From Laterigemmans sp052161645 (GTDB lineage Bacteria; Planctomycetota; Planctomycetia; Pirellulales; Pirellulaceae): 64,000 nucleotides of DNA. The translations under genes and the position numbers were made by a program. The stretch lies in the NCBI GenBank assembly GCA_052161645.1, contig CP197414.1; one strand, written 5' to 3'. How positions within the stretch are numbered: the first letter of the stretch is position 1; the number at the start of each line of letters is the position of its first letter. Below, piece after piece: positions 38,421 through 47,700 of this stretch. Under the pieces are notes generated by a model. It worked only from the letters and a program-made list of their open reading frames with translations. It did no database searches and had not been told where the DNA came from.

Positions 38421-40004
38421 ATGATGAACATGAAACAAATGAAGAGCATCTTGAACGCCATCGTGAAGGCAACGTTGCTGTCGACTGTCATCTCTGCTCC
38501 GGTTTGGGCGCAGACGCCGAAAATGAAGATGACGACAGAGATTCCAGAATCCGTCACCACGCCGGACCGAGTCGAAACGCGAATCGGCACCCTTGAATTC
38601 TTCGATGGCATCCCCACGAAGGAGACCTCGCAACTGGTCTACGATCATCTTGACTTCTCACGGGCCAAGGAGGCCTTCCTGAACGGGATCCCCGCTGCCT
38701 CGATTGAAGCGCTCCGTCTTGGTGCGGCGTCTCTCGGGCAAACGAAATCGAACCAGGTCCTCTACTTCGACGAGCTGATGGACAGCAAGGCGTTGTTTCT
38801 CACCGGCAACACGAGCACGGTTTACGCCATCCCCATTCTCGACCTCAAAAAGGATGGACCAACGGTGGTCGAGATCCCGGCGGGTGCCGGCCCAGGCACG
38901 GTGAACGATGCCTTCTTTCGCTTCGTGGTCGACATGGGTGCCCCCGGACCGGACAGGGGCAAAGGTGGCAAGTATCTGATCCTGCCACCCGACTACGAAG
39001 GCGACCTGGAGGGTCCCATCGGCGGCAAGGCTCAGGTGGTCGACGGTGAGACTTACTTCGTCGCCAAGTCCAGCAGCTATGCGGCTTGGATTGGCTTGCG
39101 TGGATTCCTCGTCGATGGCCAGCCGGATGCCGCCGCGAAGATGTGGCGAGATGGCCTGAAGATCTACCCTCTAGCCATGAAGGACAATCCACCAAAGATG
39201 GAATTCATCAGCGGCTCCGGCAAGTCATTCAACACGATTCACGCCAACAATTTCGAGTTCTATGAAGAGCTCCATAACGTCATCGACCGTGAACCCGTCG
39301 AGATGCTTGACCCCGAGCTGCGCGGACTCTTCGCATCCATCGGAATCGAAAAAGGTAAGCCTTTCACTCCGGACGCGAGGATGAAGCAGATCATGACCGA
39401 AGCGGTGGCGGTGGCCAACGCGACTTCACGCGCCCTCCTTTGGGATGAACGCAACAAGGACGAATTCCTCTACGAAGGCAGCTATTGGAAGCGAGGTTAC
39501 CCAGGCGATAACTATCAGTTTCTCAAGGACGAGGGCGCAGGCGGGCGCAATCTGGATGCGAGGACCAGCTTCTACTATTTCGCCACGGTGAACACACCGG
39601 CGATGGCGATGAAGTTGGTCGGCGCGGGATCGCAATACGCCTGGGGCTATCGAGACTCTGCTGGTAACTATCTCGACGGCAGCATGACCTACAAACTGAA
39701 CATTCCCAAGGATGCTCCCGCCCTGAAATTCTGGTCGGTTTGTGTTTATGATCCACAGACCCGTTCCATGCTCCAGACGGACCAGACATTCCCAAGCAAG
39801 CAAAGCCAGCGCGACAAGTTGATCGCCAACGAGGACGGATCGATCGATCTTTACTTCGGCCCCAAAGCCCCGGCTGGCAAAGAAGCGAACTGGACTCAGA
39901 CGGTTCCCGGCAAGGGATGGTTTTGTCTCTTGCGTCTCTACAGCCCCACCGAGCCATGGTTCAACAAGACCTGGCGACCTGGCGAAATCGAGTTGGTGAA
40001 GTGA
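38421..40004 (+). CDS. DUF1254/DUF1214 secreted protein, copy 1
   Basis: 527 residues with a signal peptide ('LLSTVISAPVWAQT', about 13-30). The first half is DUF1254 ('VYDHLDFSRAKEAFLNGIPAASI', landmarks DFSRA and NGIPA; 'GNTSTVYAI'), the second DUF1214 ('SRALLWDERNKDE', 'PALKFWSVCVYDPQTRSML', 'NWTQTVPGKGWFCLLRLYSP'). ATG 38421 is chosen for the signal peptide and an AAAGGAC ribosome site; the longer frame overlaps the TetR gene. The function of this family is not established; it often sits beside membrane transporters. A second copy lies at 41849. Confidence 0.85.
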   Translation: MMNMKQMKSILNAIVKATLLSTVISAPVWAQTPKMKMTTEIPESVTTPDRVETRIGTLEFFDGIPTKETSQLVYDHLDFSRAKEAFLNGIPAASIEALRLGAASLGQTKSNQVLYFDELMDSKALFLTGNTSTVYAIPILDLKKDGPTVVEIPAGAGPGTVNDAFFRFVVDMGAPGPDRGKGGKYLILPPDYEGDLEGPIGGKAQVVDGETYFVAKSSSYAAWIGLRGFLVDGQPDAAAKMWRDGLKIYPLAMKDNPPKMEFISGSGKSFNTIHANNFEFYEELHNVIDREPVEMLDPELRGLFASIGIEKGKPFTPDARMKQIMTEAVAVANATSRALLWDERNKDEFLYEGSYWKRGYPGDNYQFLKDEGAGGRNLDARTSFYYFATVNTPAMAMKLVGAGSQYAWGYRDSAGNYLDGSMTYKLNIPKDAPALKFWSVCVYDPQTRSMLQTDQTFPSKQSQRDKLIANEDGSIDLYFGPKAPAGKEANWTQTVPGKGWFCLLRLYSPTEPWFNKTWRPGEIELVK

Positions 40005-40046
40005 TTTGGCGTCGACTCAGGTCTGAAGAACGAGGGGAACGCAGCG

Positions 40047-40322
40047 ATGGAATTTCTTGATGTTTTTGCAATCACCATTCTCTTGGTGCTGGGGCTGGCG
40101 CTGGTCGGCGCATGGGTTTTGCTGGGAATGATGCCTGGTCGGATCGCTCGCCAGCGCAACCACCCGCAAGCCGATGCTGTCAGCGCTTGTGGATGGTGGG
40201 GCGTCATCACCATGGGGCTACTGCTACCGGTGGCGTTCATCTGGGCATACTGCATATCGGCAGACGCTCAGAACGCTGAGGCCAAAGACGCCGCCAATTC
40301 GGCGAAAGGGGACGTACTATGA
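40047..40322 (+). CDS. DUF3302 small membrane protein (YiaW-like)
   Basis: 91 residues, two membrane helices ('FAITILLVLGLALVGAWVLL' and 'WGVITMGLLLPVAFIWAY') joined by a loop with 'MPGRIARQRNHPQADAV', the hallmark of DUF3302. In enterobacteria the relative YiaW is encoded next to YiaV, an HlyD-like protein, and the same pair occurs here: the stop overlaps the start of the next gene by four bases. It probably assists the HlyD-type protein in the inner membrane; mechanism unknown. Confidence 0.8.
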   Translation: MEFLDVFAITILLVLGLALVGAWVLLGMMPGRIARQRNHPQADAVSACGWWGVITMGLLLPVAFIWAYCISADAQNAEAKDAANSAKGDVL

Positions 40323-41623
40323 TTCTTTTCCTAACCCTGATTTACGTGGCGCTGTTAGCCATTTTGGTCAAGTTGAATGTTGTCCGCTTCAATTTGTTCT
40401 GGAAACTCTCGCCGCTGCTTTGGATGGTGATGCTGTTGGTGGTGCTCTTCATTCCGATGCAATGGGGTGCACCGTCAGGTGCAGTTAACGTCTATCGGAT
40501 GGTGGTCGAAATCGTTCCCAACGTCAGCGGTGAAGTGGTCGAAGTCAACGCCCAAGGCAGTAAGCCAATCAGCAAAGGTGACGTGTTGTTTCGCCTTGAT
40601 CCACAGCCGTTTCAAATCGAAGTGGATCGACTGTTGGCGGCCGTCAAGGAAGCCGAGCAAACAGCCAAAATGCTCCCCGCTGACTTGGCGGGAGCGGACG
40701 CGAACGTCGCCCAGGCCGAAGCGGCCATCGTGGCCGCGAAACAACAAGCCGCCTCCCTTGAATCAGCGCTCGTAGCGACGAAGGCCAGCGTTGCGAAATC
40801 TCGGACTCAGCTTGAGTTGGCAAAATCGGAAAACTCGCGTGCCCAAGAGTTGCTTGTCAGAACTGCGACCTCAGAACAAGAAGCCGAAACCAAACAGCGG
40901 AACCTTGAATTGGCAATCGCGTCCGTCGACGCAGCCGAGGCTTTGCGCCAACAGGCACAACTTGCGCTGGAGTCTACGATTGATGGCGTCAACACGAGTG
41001 TCGTTGAGGCGCAAGAGAGGTTGAAGGCGGCTCAAGCGGCAAAGCAGAAAGCCGAGCTTGCGATTGCATCCACGATCAATGGTGAAAACACACAAGTTGT
41101 CCAACTGCGAGCTCAATTGGCGACCGCGCAATTCAACCTTTCACAAACCACCGTCGTTGCTCCGTCGGACGGTTTAGTGATTGGGATGACACTGCTGCCA
41201 GGTCAGCGCGTGGCCGCGTTTCCCGGCCGCACGTGGATGGCTTTCGTCGATTCATCTAGCGCCCAGATCGCCGTTGGCATAGATCAGAACAGATTGCGTC
41301 ATGTGAAGCCGGGACAAAAAGCAGAAGTCGTGTTGAAACTTTACCCGGGTCGCACATTTTCCGCGACGGTGGATCGGATTGCCTATATCACCCCAGAGGG
41401 ACAGCTTCAGCCGACCGGAACGATAGCCACCGCGCCTTCGCGGAGCCAGAAGACCCTTCCATTCGGAGTTGTTCTGAAACTCGATGAAACAGATATCGAC
41501 ATTAGCGAATTACCAGGCGGTTCGACCGGAACGGCAACGATCTACACCGATCAGGCAATAGCAACTCACTTGATACGCCGTGTGATGATTCGCATGGAGA
41601 CGTTCATCAACTACATCCTTTGA
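40319..41623 (+). CDS. HlyD-family secretion protein (YiaV/EmrA-like)
   Basis: 434 residues. Two N-terminal hydrophobic segments (about 1-17, 28-47), then a lipoyl half ('VEIVPNVSGEVVEV', 'GDVLFRLDPQPFQIEV'), a long coiled-coil hairpin with Ala/Gln/Glu heptads (about 100-270), the second lipoyl half ('TTVVAPSDGLVIGMTLLPGQRV') and a beta-barrel ('GQKAEVVLKLYPGRTF'). It would bridge the periplasm for an exporter, but no ABC or MFS pump gene lies nearby. Four-base overlap with DUF3302 shows translational coupling. Confidence 0.85.
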   Translation: MILFLTLIYVALLAILVKLNVVRFNLFWKLSPLLWMVMLLVVLFIPMQWGAPSGAVNVYRMVVEIVPNVSGEVVEVNAQGSKPISKGDVLFRLDPQPFQIEVDRLLAAVKEAEQTAKMLPADLAGADANVAQAEAAIVAAKQQAASLESALVATKASVAKSRTQLELAKSENSRAQELLVRTATSEQEAETKQRNLELAIASVDAAEALRQQAQLALESTIDGVNTSVVEAQERLKAAQAAKQKAELAIASTINGENTQVVQLRAQLATAQFNLSQTTVVAPSDGLVIGMTLLPGQRVAAFPGRTWMAFVDSSSAQIAVGIDQNRLRHVKPGQKAEVVLKLYPGRTFSATVDRIAYITPEGQLQPTGTIATAPSRSQKTLPFGVVLKLDETDIDISELPGGSTGTATIYTDQAIATHLIRRVMIRMETFINYIL

Positions 41624-41643
41624 TCCTGAACCTACTCAACAGA

Positions 41644-41660
41644 GATGGCCAGTGGCCATC
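41644..41660. promoter_or_regulatory. Perfect palindrome downstream of HlyD gene
   Basis: GATGGCCA-G-TGGCCATC is an eight-pair perfect inverted repeat 20 bases after the stop codon. No T-run follows, so an operator or mRNA hairpin is as likely as a terminator. Confidence 0.4.
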
Positions 41661-41848
41661 AATGCCGTCCGTCCATGCCATACAAGAAAAGCCAATTTGA
41701 ATGAAGATCGATATAGCAAGATTGTTACTGAGTAGGCCCTGAGCATGGCACAATTTTCCAACATCAAGCCCCGTGGGAAATGCCGGGATTGAAGCGAATG
41801 AGTTCACGAATTTAGCAAGTCACAACAATAAAAATTGGACAAAACCAA

Positions 41849-43387
41849 ATGATGAATACAAAAGGGTACGTGCCTACCCTGCTGGCCGCCGTCGCAACCT
41901 TGGCTGCCATTTACTCTTCGGCCTCAGCCCAGGAATCTACATACAAGGAGCCCAAATACAAGGCCGATGTGCCGCAGAGCCTGATTACACCCGACAAGGT
42001 GCAGACGGAAATGTTGGGTGAACTTGAATTTACCGGCGGCATGCCCAGTGAGGCCACGGTCAAGAAGACCTACGACTTCATCGACCTGTCTCGCTCGGTG
42101 GACGCATTTCTCAACGGCATCCCGCCGACCTCCATCTACGCTATGCTGGAAGGTATGAAGCAGGCGGGCGCGAAACCGGGTGATCTGGTGCTGTGGGAAA
42201 ACTATGGTGACGCCCGCACTCTTGCACTGACCTTCAATACCTCGACGCCCTACGCTTTTGCCGAGATCAACGTAAAGGATGAACCCGTCATCGTCGAAGT
42301 CCCTGCGGGACGTCTCGTCGGGGCGGTGGATGATGCTTTTTTCCGGTGGGTGACTGATCTTGGCGTAACCGGTCCGAACCAAGGCAAAGGTGGCAAGTAT
42401 GTCTTTGTCGGTCCCGACTACCAAGGCGAGCTGCCCGAGGGCCATCGCGTTGTGAAGACCTCCACCTACCGCAATTGGATGTTTCTGCGCGCATTGGTCC
42501 AGCAGGGCGATGTCGAAGCAGCCACCCTGGGCTTGAGGACGCAGTTCCGCGTCTATCCGCTATCCAAGTTGAGCAACCCGCCCAAGGGACGAGTGGTCAA
42601 TGCTTCGGGTGCGAAGATCAACACCATCCATGCCAACGACTATAGCTTCTGGCATGAGCTTGACGCGGTCATTCAATACGAGCCCGCCGATGCCTTCAAC
42701 CCAGAACTGGTCGGCCAGTTCGCCGCGATCGGTATCAAAAAGGGAAAGCGTTTCGATCCAGATGCCCGGATGAAGAAGATCCTCACTGAGGGCGTGGCCA
42801 TTGGCAATGCGACCGCGCGGTCGATCACTTTCCGACCGCGTTTGGACAGCGTCTACTTCTATCCGGGCAAGCGCCAGTGGTATTCCTGCTTTACCGGAGG
42901 CAGCCACGAGTTCATGAACAACGGGGAACTAGTGCTGGATGACCGCATCATGTTCCACTATTACGCCACCGGCATTACCCCAGCGATGACCAAGCCACAG
43001 GTCGGCACCGGCTCCGTCTACTTGATCGGCGCCCAGGATTCGGCGGGCCGCTACCTGGACGGCGGCAGGACCTACACCTGCACCTTGCCTGGCCCGGTTC
43101 CCGCCAAGGACTTCTGGTCCTTCGTGGTGTATGACAACCAGACCCGTTCTGTGCTCGAAACGGATCAGAAGTCTGGAGGCCTCGACAGCAATGATTCAGC
43201 AGTAAAGCCGAATGCGGACGGTTCCTTCACAATTTGGTTCGGCCCGACTCCACCAGCAGGGCACGAGGGCAACTGGGTCCAGACTATGCCTGGCAAGGGC
43301 TACAACATGCTGCTGCGCCTCTACGGCCCGCTACAACCCTGGTTTGACAAGACCTGGGTGCCGGGGGATCTCAAGCTGGTTAAGTAA
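41849..43387 (+). CDS. DUF1254/DUF1214 secreted protein, copy 2
   Basis: 512 residues with a signal peptide ('LLAAVATLAAIYSSASAQES'). Domain order matches copy 1: DUF1254 ('DFIDLSRSVDAFLNGIPPTSI' landmarks DLSRS, NGIPP; 'FNTSTPYAF') and DUF1214 ('DFWSFVVYDNQTRSVLETDQ', 'NWVQTMPGKGYNMLLRLYGP', ending 'GDLKLVK'). The two copies share architecture but not close identity, so the duplication is old. Bases are richer in GC than the neighbours. Start ATG-ATG 41849. Confidence 0.85.
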   Translation: MMNTKGYVPTLLAAVATLAAIYSSASAQESTYKEPKYKADVPQSLITPDKVQTEMLGELEFTGGMPSEATVKKTYDFIDLSRSVDAFLNGIPPTSIYAMLEGMKQAGAKPGDLVLWENYGDARTLALTFNTSTPYAFAEINVKDEPVIVEVPAGRLVGAVDDAFFRWVTDLGVTGPNQGKGGKYVFVGPDYQGELPEGHRVVKTSTYRNWMFLRALVQQGDVEAATLGLRTQFRVYPLSKLSNPPKGRVVNASGAKINTIHANDYSFWHELDAVIQYEPADAFNPELVGQFAAIGIKKGKRFDPDARMKKILTEGVAIGNATARSITFRPRLDSVYFYPGKRQWYSCFTGGSHEFMNNGELVLDDRIMFHYYATGITPAMTKPQVGTGSVYLIGAQDSAGRYLDGGRTYTCTLPGPVPAKDFWSFVVYDNQTRSVLETDQKSGGLDSNDSAVKPNADGSFTIWFGPTPPAGHEGNWVQTMPGKGYNMLLRLYGPLQPWFDKTWVPGDLKLVK

Positions 43388-43475
43388 TTCAATCAACCAT
43401 AGTCAGAACGTGGCCACGCAAGTCGTGCAAAATTTGATTTCAAATGGACAACCCAAGAATGATCGGAGAGCTCTC

Positions 43476-44420
43476 ATGAACAGATTGTTGTTATCTTTAA
43501 CTTTAGGGTGGATGTTTGTCGCCATAGGCGGCCTCGCGAGGGCTCAATCTCCAGCCTCCGCCCCCACGCCGGAACAAGCGATTATCGAAACGATTCGCAC
43601 CTACGTTGATGCTTACAATCGTCGAGATGCTGTTGCAGTTGCTGACCATTGGGCTGAGAACGCAATGATGCTGGCGGTCGATACGCAAGAAAAGGTCGTC
43701 GGGCGTGATGCCATCCGCGAGGACCTCGCGCGGCAGTTTGAGGCAGATCCAAAGTCGCAGTTGGAAGTGAACGTGACTTCAATCCGCCTCGTTACGGACA
43801 CCGTGGCCGTTGAAGACGGTATCGCTACGGTTCTCAGAGATGGGAGCGCGTATCAATCCACTTACTCCGTGGTGCACGTCAAACAGAAGGATGGGTGGAA
43901 GATCGATAGCGTTCGCGAAACGGATGTGCCGGACAAGTCCGGTCCCCAACTGTCACAACTCAGTTGGCTCGTCGGGAGCTGGGCTGATTCCGATGAGGAC
44001 GCAACGGTCGAATCGCAAGTGAAGTGGGCTCGCAACGAGAAGTTTTTAACGATGAGCTTTCGTGTCGATGTCCCAGATGCGTCACCGCTGGAAGGTACTC
44101 AGATCATTGGCGTTGACCCTGCAACGGGTAAGATTCGCTCGTGGCTATTTGATTCCGACGGCGGAATCGGTCAAGGCAGTTGGTCAAGCCATGATGGAAA
44201 ATGGATTGTTGAATTGAACATGACCCTACCGTCGGGCGAATCGGCTTCGGCTGTTTACGTTTACACGCCCGTTGATGCCAGCAGGTACACCTGGCATTCC
44301 CGATCACGGATTGTAGCGGGGCAATTTCTGCCTGACATGGACGAAGTGTTGGTCAATCGCGTAGCCGAGCAGCCTGAGAAGGCTGAAGAAAAAAGCGAAG
44401 ATGCGCCCCAGCCCAAATAG
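43476..44420 (+). CDS. Secreted NTF2-like (SnoaL/DUF4440) protein
   Basis: 314 residues with a signal peptide ('LLLSLTLGWMFVAIGGLARAQ'). Residues about 35-150 form an NTF2-like cone ('YVDAYNRRDAVAVADHWAENA', landmarks YNRRD and HWAEN; 'VVHVKQKDGWKIDSVRE'), and about 165-290 resemble a DUF1579-like beta domain ('LSWLVGSWADSDED', 'GTQIIGVDPATGKIRSWLFDS'). Secreted proteins of this type are frequent in planctomycetes; substrate unknown. Start ATG 43476 directly precedes the signal peptide; the longer frame overlaps DUF1254 copy 2. Confidence 0.75.
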   Translation: MNRLLLSLTLGWMFVAIGGLARAQSPASAPTPEQAIIETIRTYVDAYNRRDAVAVADHWAENAMMLAVDTQEKVVGRDAIREDLARQFEADPKSQLEVNVTSIRLVTDTVAVEDGIATVLRDGSAYQSTYSVVHVKQKDGWKIDSVRETDVPDKSGPQLSQLSWLVGSWADSDEDATVESQVKWARNEKFLTMSFRVDVPDASPLEGTQIIGVDPATGKIRSWLFDSDGGIGQGSWSSHDGKWIVELNMTLPSGESASAVYVYTPVDASRYTWHSRSRIVAGQFLPDMDEVLVNRVAEQPEKAEEKSEDAPQPK

Positions 44421-44489
44421 CTCTCCCCTGCTTGCGGTCACACCCACAAAACTCAACTCTACACCACTGATCATTTAAGGATTAAGGCG

Positions 44490-46244
44490 ATGATGTTAAT
44501 GAAGGCTCGTGTGCTACTTGCACTACTGTTTTGCGTGCTACTACCCATGTCCGCCTTCGCGCAGCGGGGCCGAGGCGGCGGCGGTATGTCGCGCGGCGGT
44601 GGCGGAATGTCACGCGGCGGCGGATTTTCTGGAGGTGGCGGATTCTCTGGAGGTGGTGGATTCTCTGGAGGTGGCGCGTCTTATTCGCGCAGTCCTTCGA
44701 TGAGCCGGGCCATGCCCGCGCAACCACGCATGGCGACGCCTCAATTCCAGAGCCCTGGTATTCGGCAACCTGCTGGTGGGGCCATTAATCGAGCAGGCTC
44801 CCCTGGCGCGGCTGTCAATCGTGCTGGAGCTCCGAGCGTTGGGACTTTGGGAGCCGCTGGGGGAGGCGGATTGCGAACACCCCCCTCTGGCAGCAACGCC
44901 TTTCGCTCGCAAAGCTCATTCCAGCAACCGACACGCGGACAACTGGATAGCTTCCTAAATGGTTCTGGTGGTTCAGCCTCCAATCGCGTTGCGAGCTCAT
45001 CGAGTTCTGGTCCGACTGCGGGTCAAGGGGGCGGCAGCCGAACCTACGAGACGGCTCGAGGCGGAACGGTCACCGTGGGCGGCGGCTCACGCAGTGGCAA
45101 TACCGAAGGTGGCGCCACGGTCGGCGGTGCAGCCGGTGGAATCAAGATTGAAACCGCTGGCGGCAATACGATTGTTCGCGGAACAGGGGGGATTGGTGCG
45201 ACCGATGGTCAGAGCAGCGCTTTCGCAGCGGGCAGCCGAACTGGCATTGAAACAGCTGCGGGTGGACAAGCAGTCGGGGGCAGCGGTATACGAGGTGCCA
45301 CCGACGGGACCAATTCGGCAGTTCGCGCAGGTGGTGCCGTTGGAGCTCGCGATGCAGCCGGCAACAGCGCCGTTGCTGCTCGCGGTGGCTATGCGGACTC
45401 TTCAGGCTATCGTCAGGGCGGAGCGGTCAGCGCTCGACAGAATCAATGGGGCTATACCGCCGTCAATGCTCGAGCCGGTTATGGCGTGGGTGGAACGGGA
45501 CAAGTTGCTTCCAAAACCGCCTTGCGTGGTCCAGCCGGTAACGTCGTCAGTGGTGGTCGCGGCGCGAGCTACGTCAATGGCCAGTTTGTTGGTGGTCGCG
45601 CATATACGGCTGTCAACGGGAACTTTACTCGTTGGGGCTATTTCACACCTGCATATTACGGTCGATATCCTGGCGCTTGGTTCCCGGGCAAGTGGGCTGT
45701 GGTTGGGAGTGCCTGGGCGGCGACCACTTGGGCCGTAGCCGGCAGCTATTGCGGCTGCGAAGGCGGCGGGACCTATTTCGACTACGAGGAAAACGTAACA
45801 TATGAGGATGGCACGGTAATGTATGAAGGTGAACCTGTCGCCACCGCAGAAGAATACTACGAACAAGCGGAAACAATTGCCGATGCGGGCGCTCAAACTC
45901 AAGATGAGGATTGGCTGCCGTTAGGAGTGTTTGCGTTGATTGCCGAGGATGATCAGACAAACACCGACAAAGTCATTCAACTGGCACTCAACAAAGAAGG
46001 AGTGATCCGCGGAAATTTCCAGGATATGTTGACTGAGCAAGTCACACCCATCACCGGCTCAGTGGATAAGAAAAGTGAGCGGGTTGCATTGAAGTTGGAA
46101 GGCAACGACTCGTTGGTCATGGAAGTTGGGCTCTACAATTTGACCAACGACGAAGTGCCCGCCCTCGTTCACTTCGACGCAGATCGCCGCGAACCACGAA
46201 CTTTGATCCGGCTGAAGAATCCCGAAGAACAGTCCAACCAATAG
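44490..46244 (+). CDS. Gly-rich secreted surface protein
   Basis: 584 residues. Signal peptide ('LLALLFCVLLPMSAFAQ'), then Arg/Gly repeats ('RGGGGMS', 'GGGFSGG'), a long Gly/Ala/Thr-rich beta-like region (about 140-370) and a Tyr/Trp-rich part ('YYGRYPGAWFPGKW', about 387-400). An acidic segment with a short 'CGC' motif leads to a compact C-terminal domain (about 470-584, 'WLPLGVFALIAEDDQ'). Similar planctomycete proteins have been annotated as mu-protocadherin-like surface proteins. The low-complexity region makes long false frames on both strands. A structural or adhesive role is inferred. Confidence 0.7.
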   Translation: MMLMKARVLLALLFCVLLPMSAFAQRGRGGGGMSRGGGGMSRGGGFSGGGGFSGGGGFSGGGASYSRSPSMSRAMPAQPRMATPQFQSPGIRQPAGGAINRAGSPGAAVNRAGAPSVGTLGAAGGGGLRTPPSGSNAFRSQSSFQQPTRGQLDSFLNGSGGSASNRVASSSSSGPTAGQGGGSRTYETARGGTVTVGGGSRSGNTEGGATVGGAAGGIKIETAGGNTIVRGTGGIGATDGQSSAFAAGSRTGIETAAGGQAVGGSGIRGATDGTNSAVRAGGAVGARDAAGNSAVAARGGYADSSGYRQGGAVSARQNQWGYTAVNARAGYGVGGTGQVASKTALRGPAGNVVSGGRGASYVNGQFVGGRAYTAVNGNFTRWGYFTPAYYGRYPGAWFPGKWAVVGSAWAATTWAVAGSYCGCEGGGTYFDYEENVTYEDGTVMYEGEPVATAEEYYEQAETIADAGAQTQDEDWLPLGVFALIAEDDQTNTDKVIQLALNKEGVIRGNFQDMLTEQVTPITGSVDKKSERVALKLEGNDSLVMEVGLYNLTNDEVPALVHFDADRREPRTLIRLKNPEEQSNQ

Positions 46245-46605
46245 TGGTTCATAACTGCCCTGGAAAAATTTTTCATCCGAGTCGGGAGGTAGATATCGCG
46301 AGCTGTCGATTGGTGAAAAGCCGTCTGACACATGCTTCAGTCGGTCGGCTTTCTACCAACGCTTCAAGGATCTGCATGAATTGATCGAGTCGCTGTCGAG
46401 CGAGGTTGGCAGAGCGCAACGACGGTTGCTCGTTCGAGTGCCGGCATCAGCAGTTGAATCAACAACGCAGTGAGTCTCATTTGCCTGACATCGGTCGATG
46501 TCCGCAGATTACCGCGAATTGGTTCCTGGTCGTAAGGCGATTCTTCAGTTCGAAAGAAATTGCCCTACGCGGGAATCAAGACGCACCAACGCGGAAACAG
46601 ATGAA
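46245..46605. other. Intergenic stretch holding a TetR remnant
   Basis: No intact gene. The TetR-like fragment at 46334-46411 is the only recognised item. Confidence 0.5.
46334..46411 (+). pseudogene. TetR regulator fragment
   Basis: The frame reads 'FSRSAFYQRFKDLHELIESLSSEV', nearly the same as residues about 59-83 of the TetR protein at 37712 (there 'LSRPAFYQYFKDLHQ', 'LIESLLSEV'). Nucleotide identity is also high over about 75 bases. No start or remaining domains exist. It is the trace of a second TetR gene, upstream of the ion-channel gene. Confidence 0.7.
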
Positions 46606-47700
46606 ATGATTTGCCATGTATTTTTCAAACAGCAACTCCTGGTACTTGCGGTGCTTGTGCTCCCTCTACGCTCTGCAACTGCTCAGCAGGAAGGCACGAC
46701 CCGACCCGGCGCGGGCTTGGTTGACGCGGCAACACCCTCAGTCATCCTCGAAGAGCCAAAGCCGGAACTGGCACGTCCAACCGCGTGGGGAGAACCAACC
46801 GAAGTCGAAGTTGGAATCTACGTAATCGACGTTGATGAAGTCAACTCCGCCGATCAGAGCTTCGCCGCCAGCGTGTATTTCCAGGCTCAGTGGAACAATC
46901 CGCTACTCGCGCACGAGGGCCCGGGGCCGAAACTTCGCAGTCTCACCGACGTCTGGAATCCGCGACTGACCATCATGGGGCAGCAAATGATTTGGCGATC
47001 CTATCCGGAATATGTCGAAATCCAACCGGACGGGACGGTCGTCTATCGACAGAAGGTCTGGGGGCGATTCTCACAACCGTTGAGTCTGCAAGACTTCCCC
47101 TTCGATGAGCAGGAATTGTCAATTCATATTGTCGCCGCAGGACTCCTCGAAAACGACGTCCGTATGGTCCCACTGGTGACCGAAAGCGGGGCGACGTCCG
47201 GTACTGCGGAAACGTTCTCTTTGCCGGATTTCGACGTTGTGTCGGATAAGGCGACAGTGCGTCCTTACTCTCTTTATAGTGGTCATCCCGGAACAGCGGG
47301 ATTCGAATTGCGAATGAAAATCGATCGGCGGCCAATGTACTACATCCTGAAGGTCATTATCCCACTCGGTTTGATCGTCGTCATGTCCTGGTTACCACGC
47401 TGGATCGCTCCCAGTGAAACGGGCACGAACATCGGCATCTCCACGTCTGCTTTTCTAACACTGGTAGCCTACCTTTTCGCCATTACGGTTCTCCTCCCGC
47501 GTGTGTCCTATGTCACTCGCATGGACAGTTTCATTCTTCTGTCCACCTTGATGGTCTTTGCCGGTTTGATCCAATCCGCATGGAACGCCATCATGATCGG
47601 CAAGCAGAAGCAGAAGACGGCTGAAATTGTCGGTCGTTGGTCGCGCATCGCATATCCCTTGCTGCTCATCTTCGTCATTGTCTACTCGTTTGCTATGTGA
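46606..47700 (+). CDS. Pentameric ligand-gated ion channel homologue
   Basis: 364 residues with a signal peptide ('LLVLAVLVLPLRSATAQ'). The extracellular domain (about 50-245) has 'EVEVGIYVIDVDEV', 'VWNPRLTIM' and the Pro-loop 'QDFPFDEQELSI', without the two Cys of animal receptors, as in bacterial GLIC/ELIC. Four membrane helices follow: M1 'YYILKVIIPLGLIVVMSWL', M2 'GISTSAFLTLVAYLFAI' (pore), M3 'MDSFILLSTLMVFAGLIQSA', M4 'AYPLLLIFVIVYSFAM'. The protein forms five-subunit channels gated by a ligand or protons. ATG 46606 is chosen for the signal peptide. It is a rare family in bacteria; here it lies in a module bordered by phage fragments. Confidence 0.88.
   Translation: MICHVFFKQQLLVLAVLVLPLRSATAQQEGTTRPGAGLVDAATPSVILEEPKPELARPTAWGEPTEVEVGIYVIDVDEVNSADQSFAASVYFQAQWNNPLLAHEGPGPKLRSLTDVWNPRLTIMGQQMIWRSYPEYVEIQPDGTVVYRQKVWGRFSQPLSLQDFPFDEQELSIHIVAAGLLENDVRMVPLVTESGATSGTAETFSLPDFDVVSDKATVRPYSLYSGHPGTAGFELRMKIDRRPMYYILKVIIPLGLIVVMSWLPRWIAPSETGTNIGISTSAFLTLVAYLFAITVLLPRVSYVTRMDSFILLSTLMVFAGLIQSAWNAIMIGKQKQKTAEIVGRWSRIAYPLLLIFVIVYSFAM

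Noticed and set aside
44959..45738. 259-codon frame inside the Gly-rich protein gene
   Set aside because: Produced by low-complexity GGC/GGT sequence in another frame; no start site or domain.
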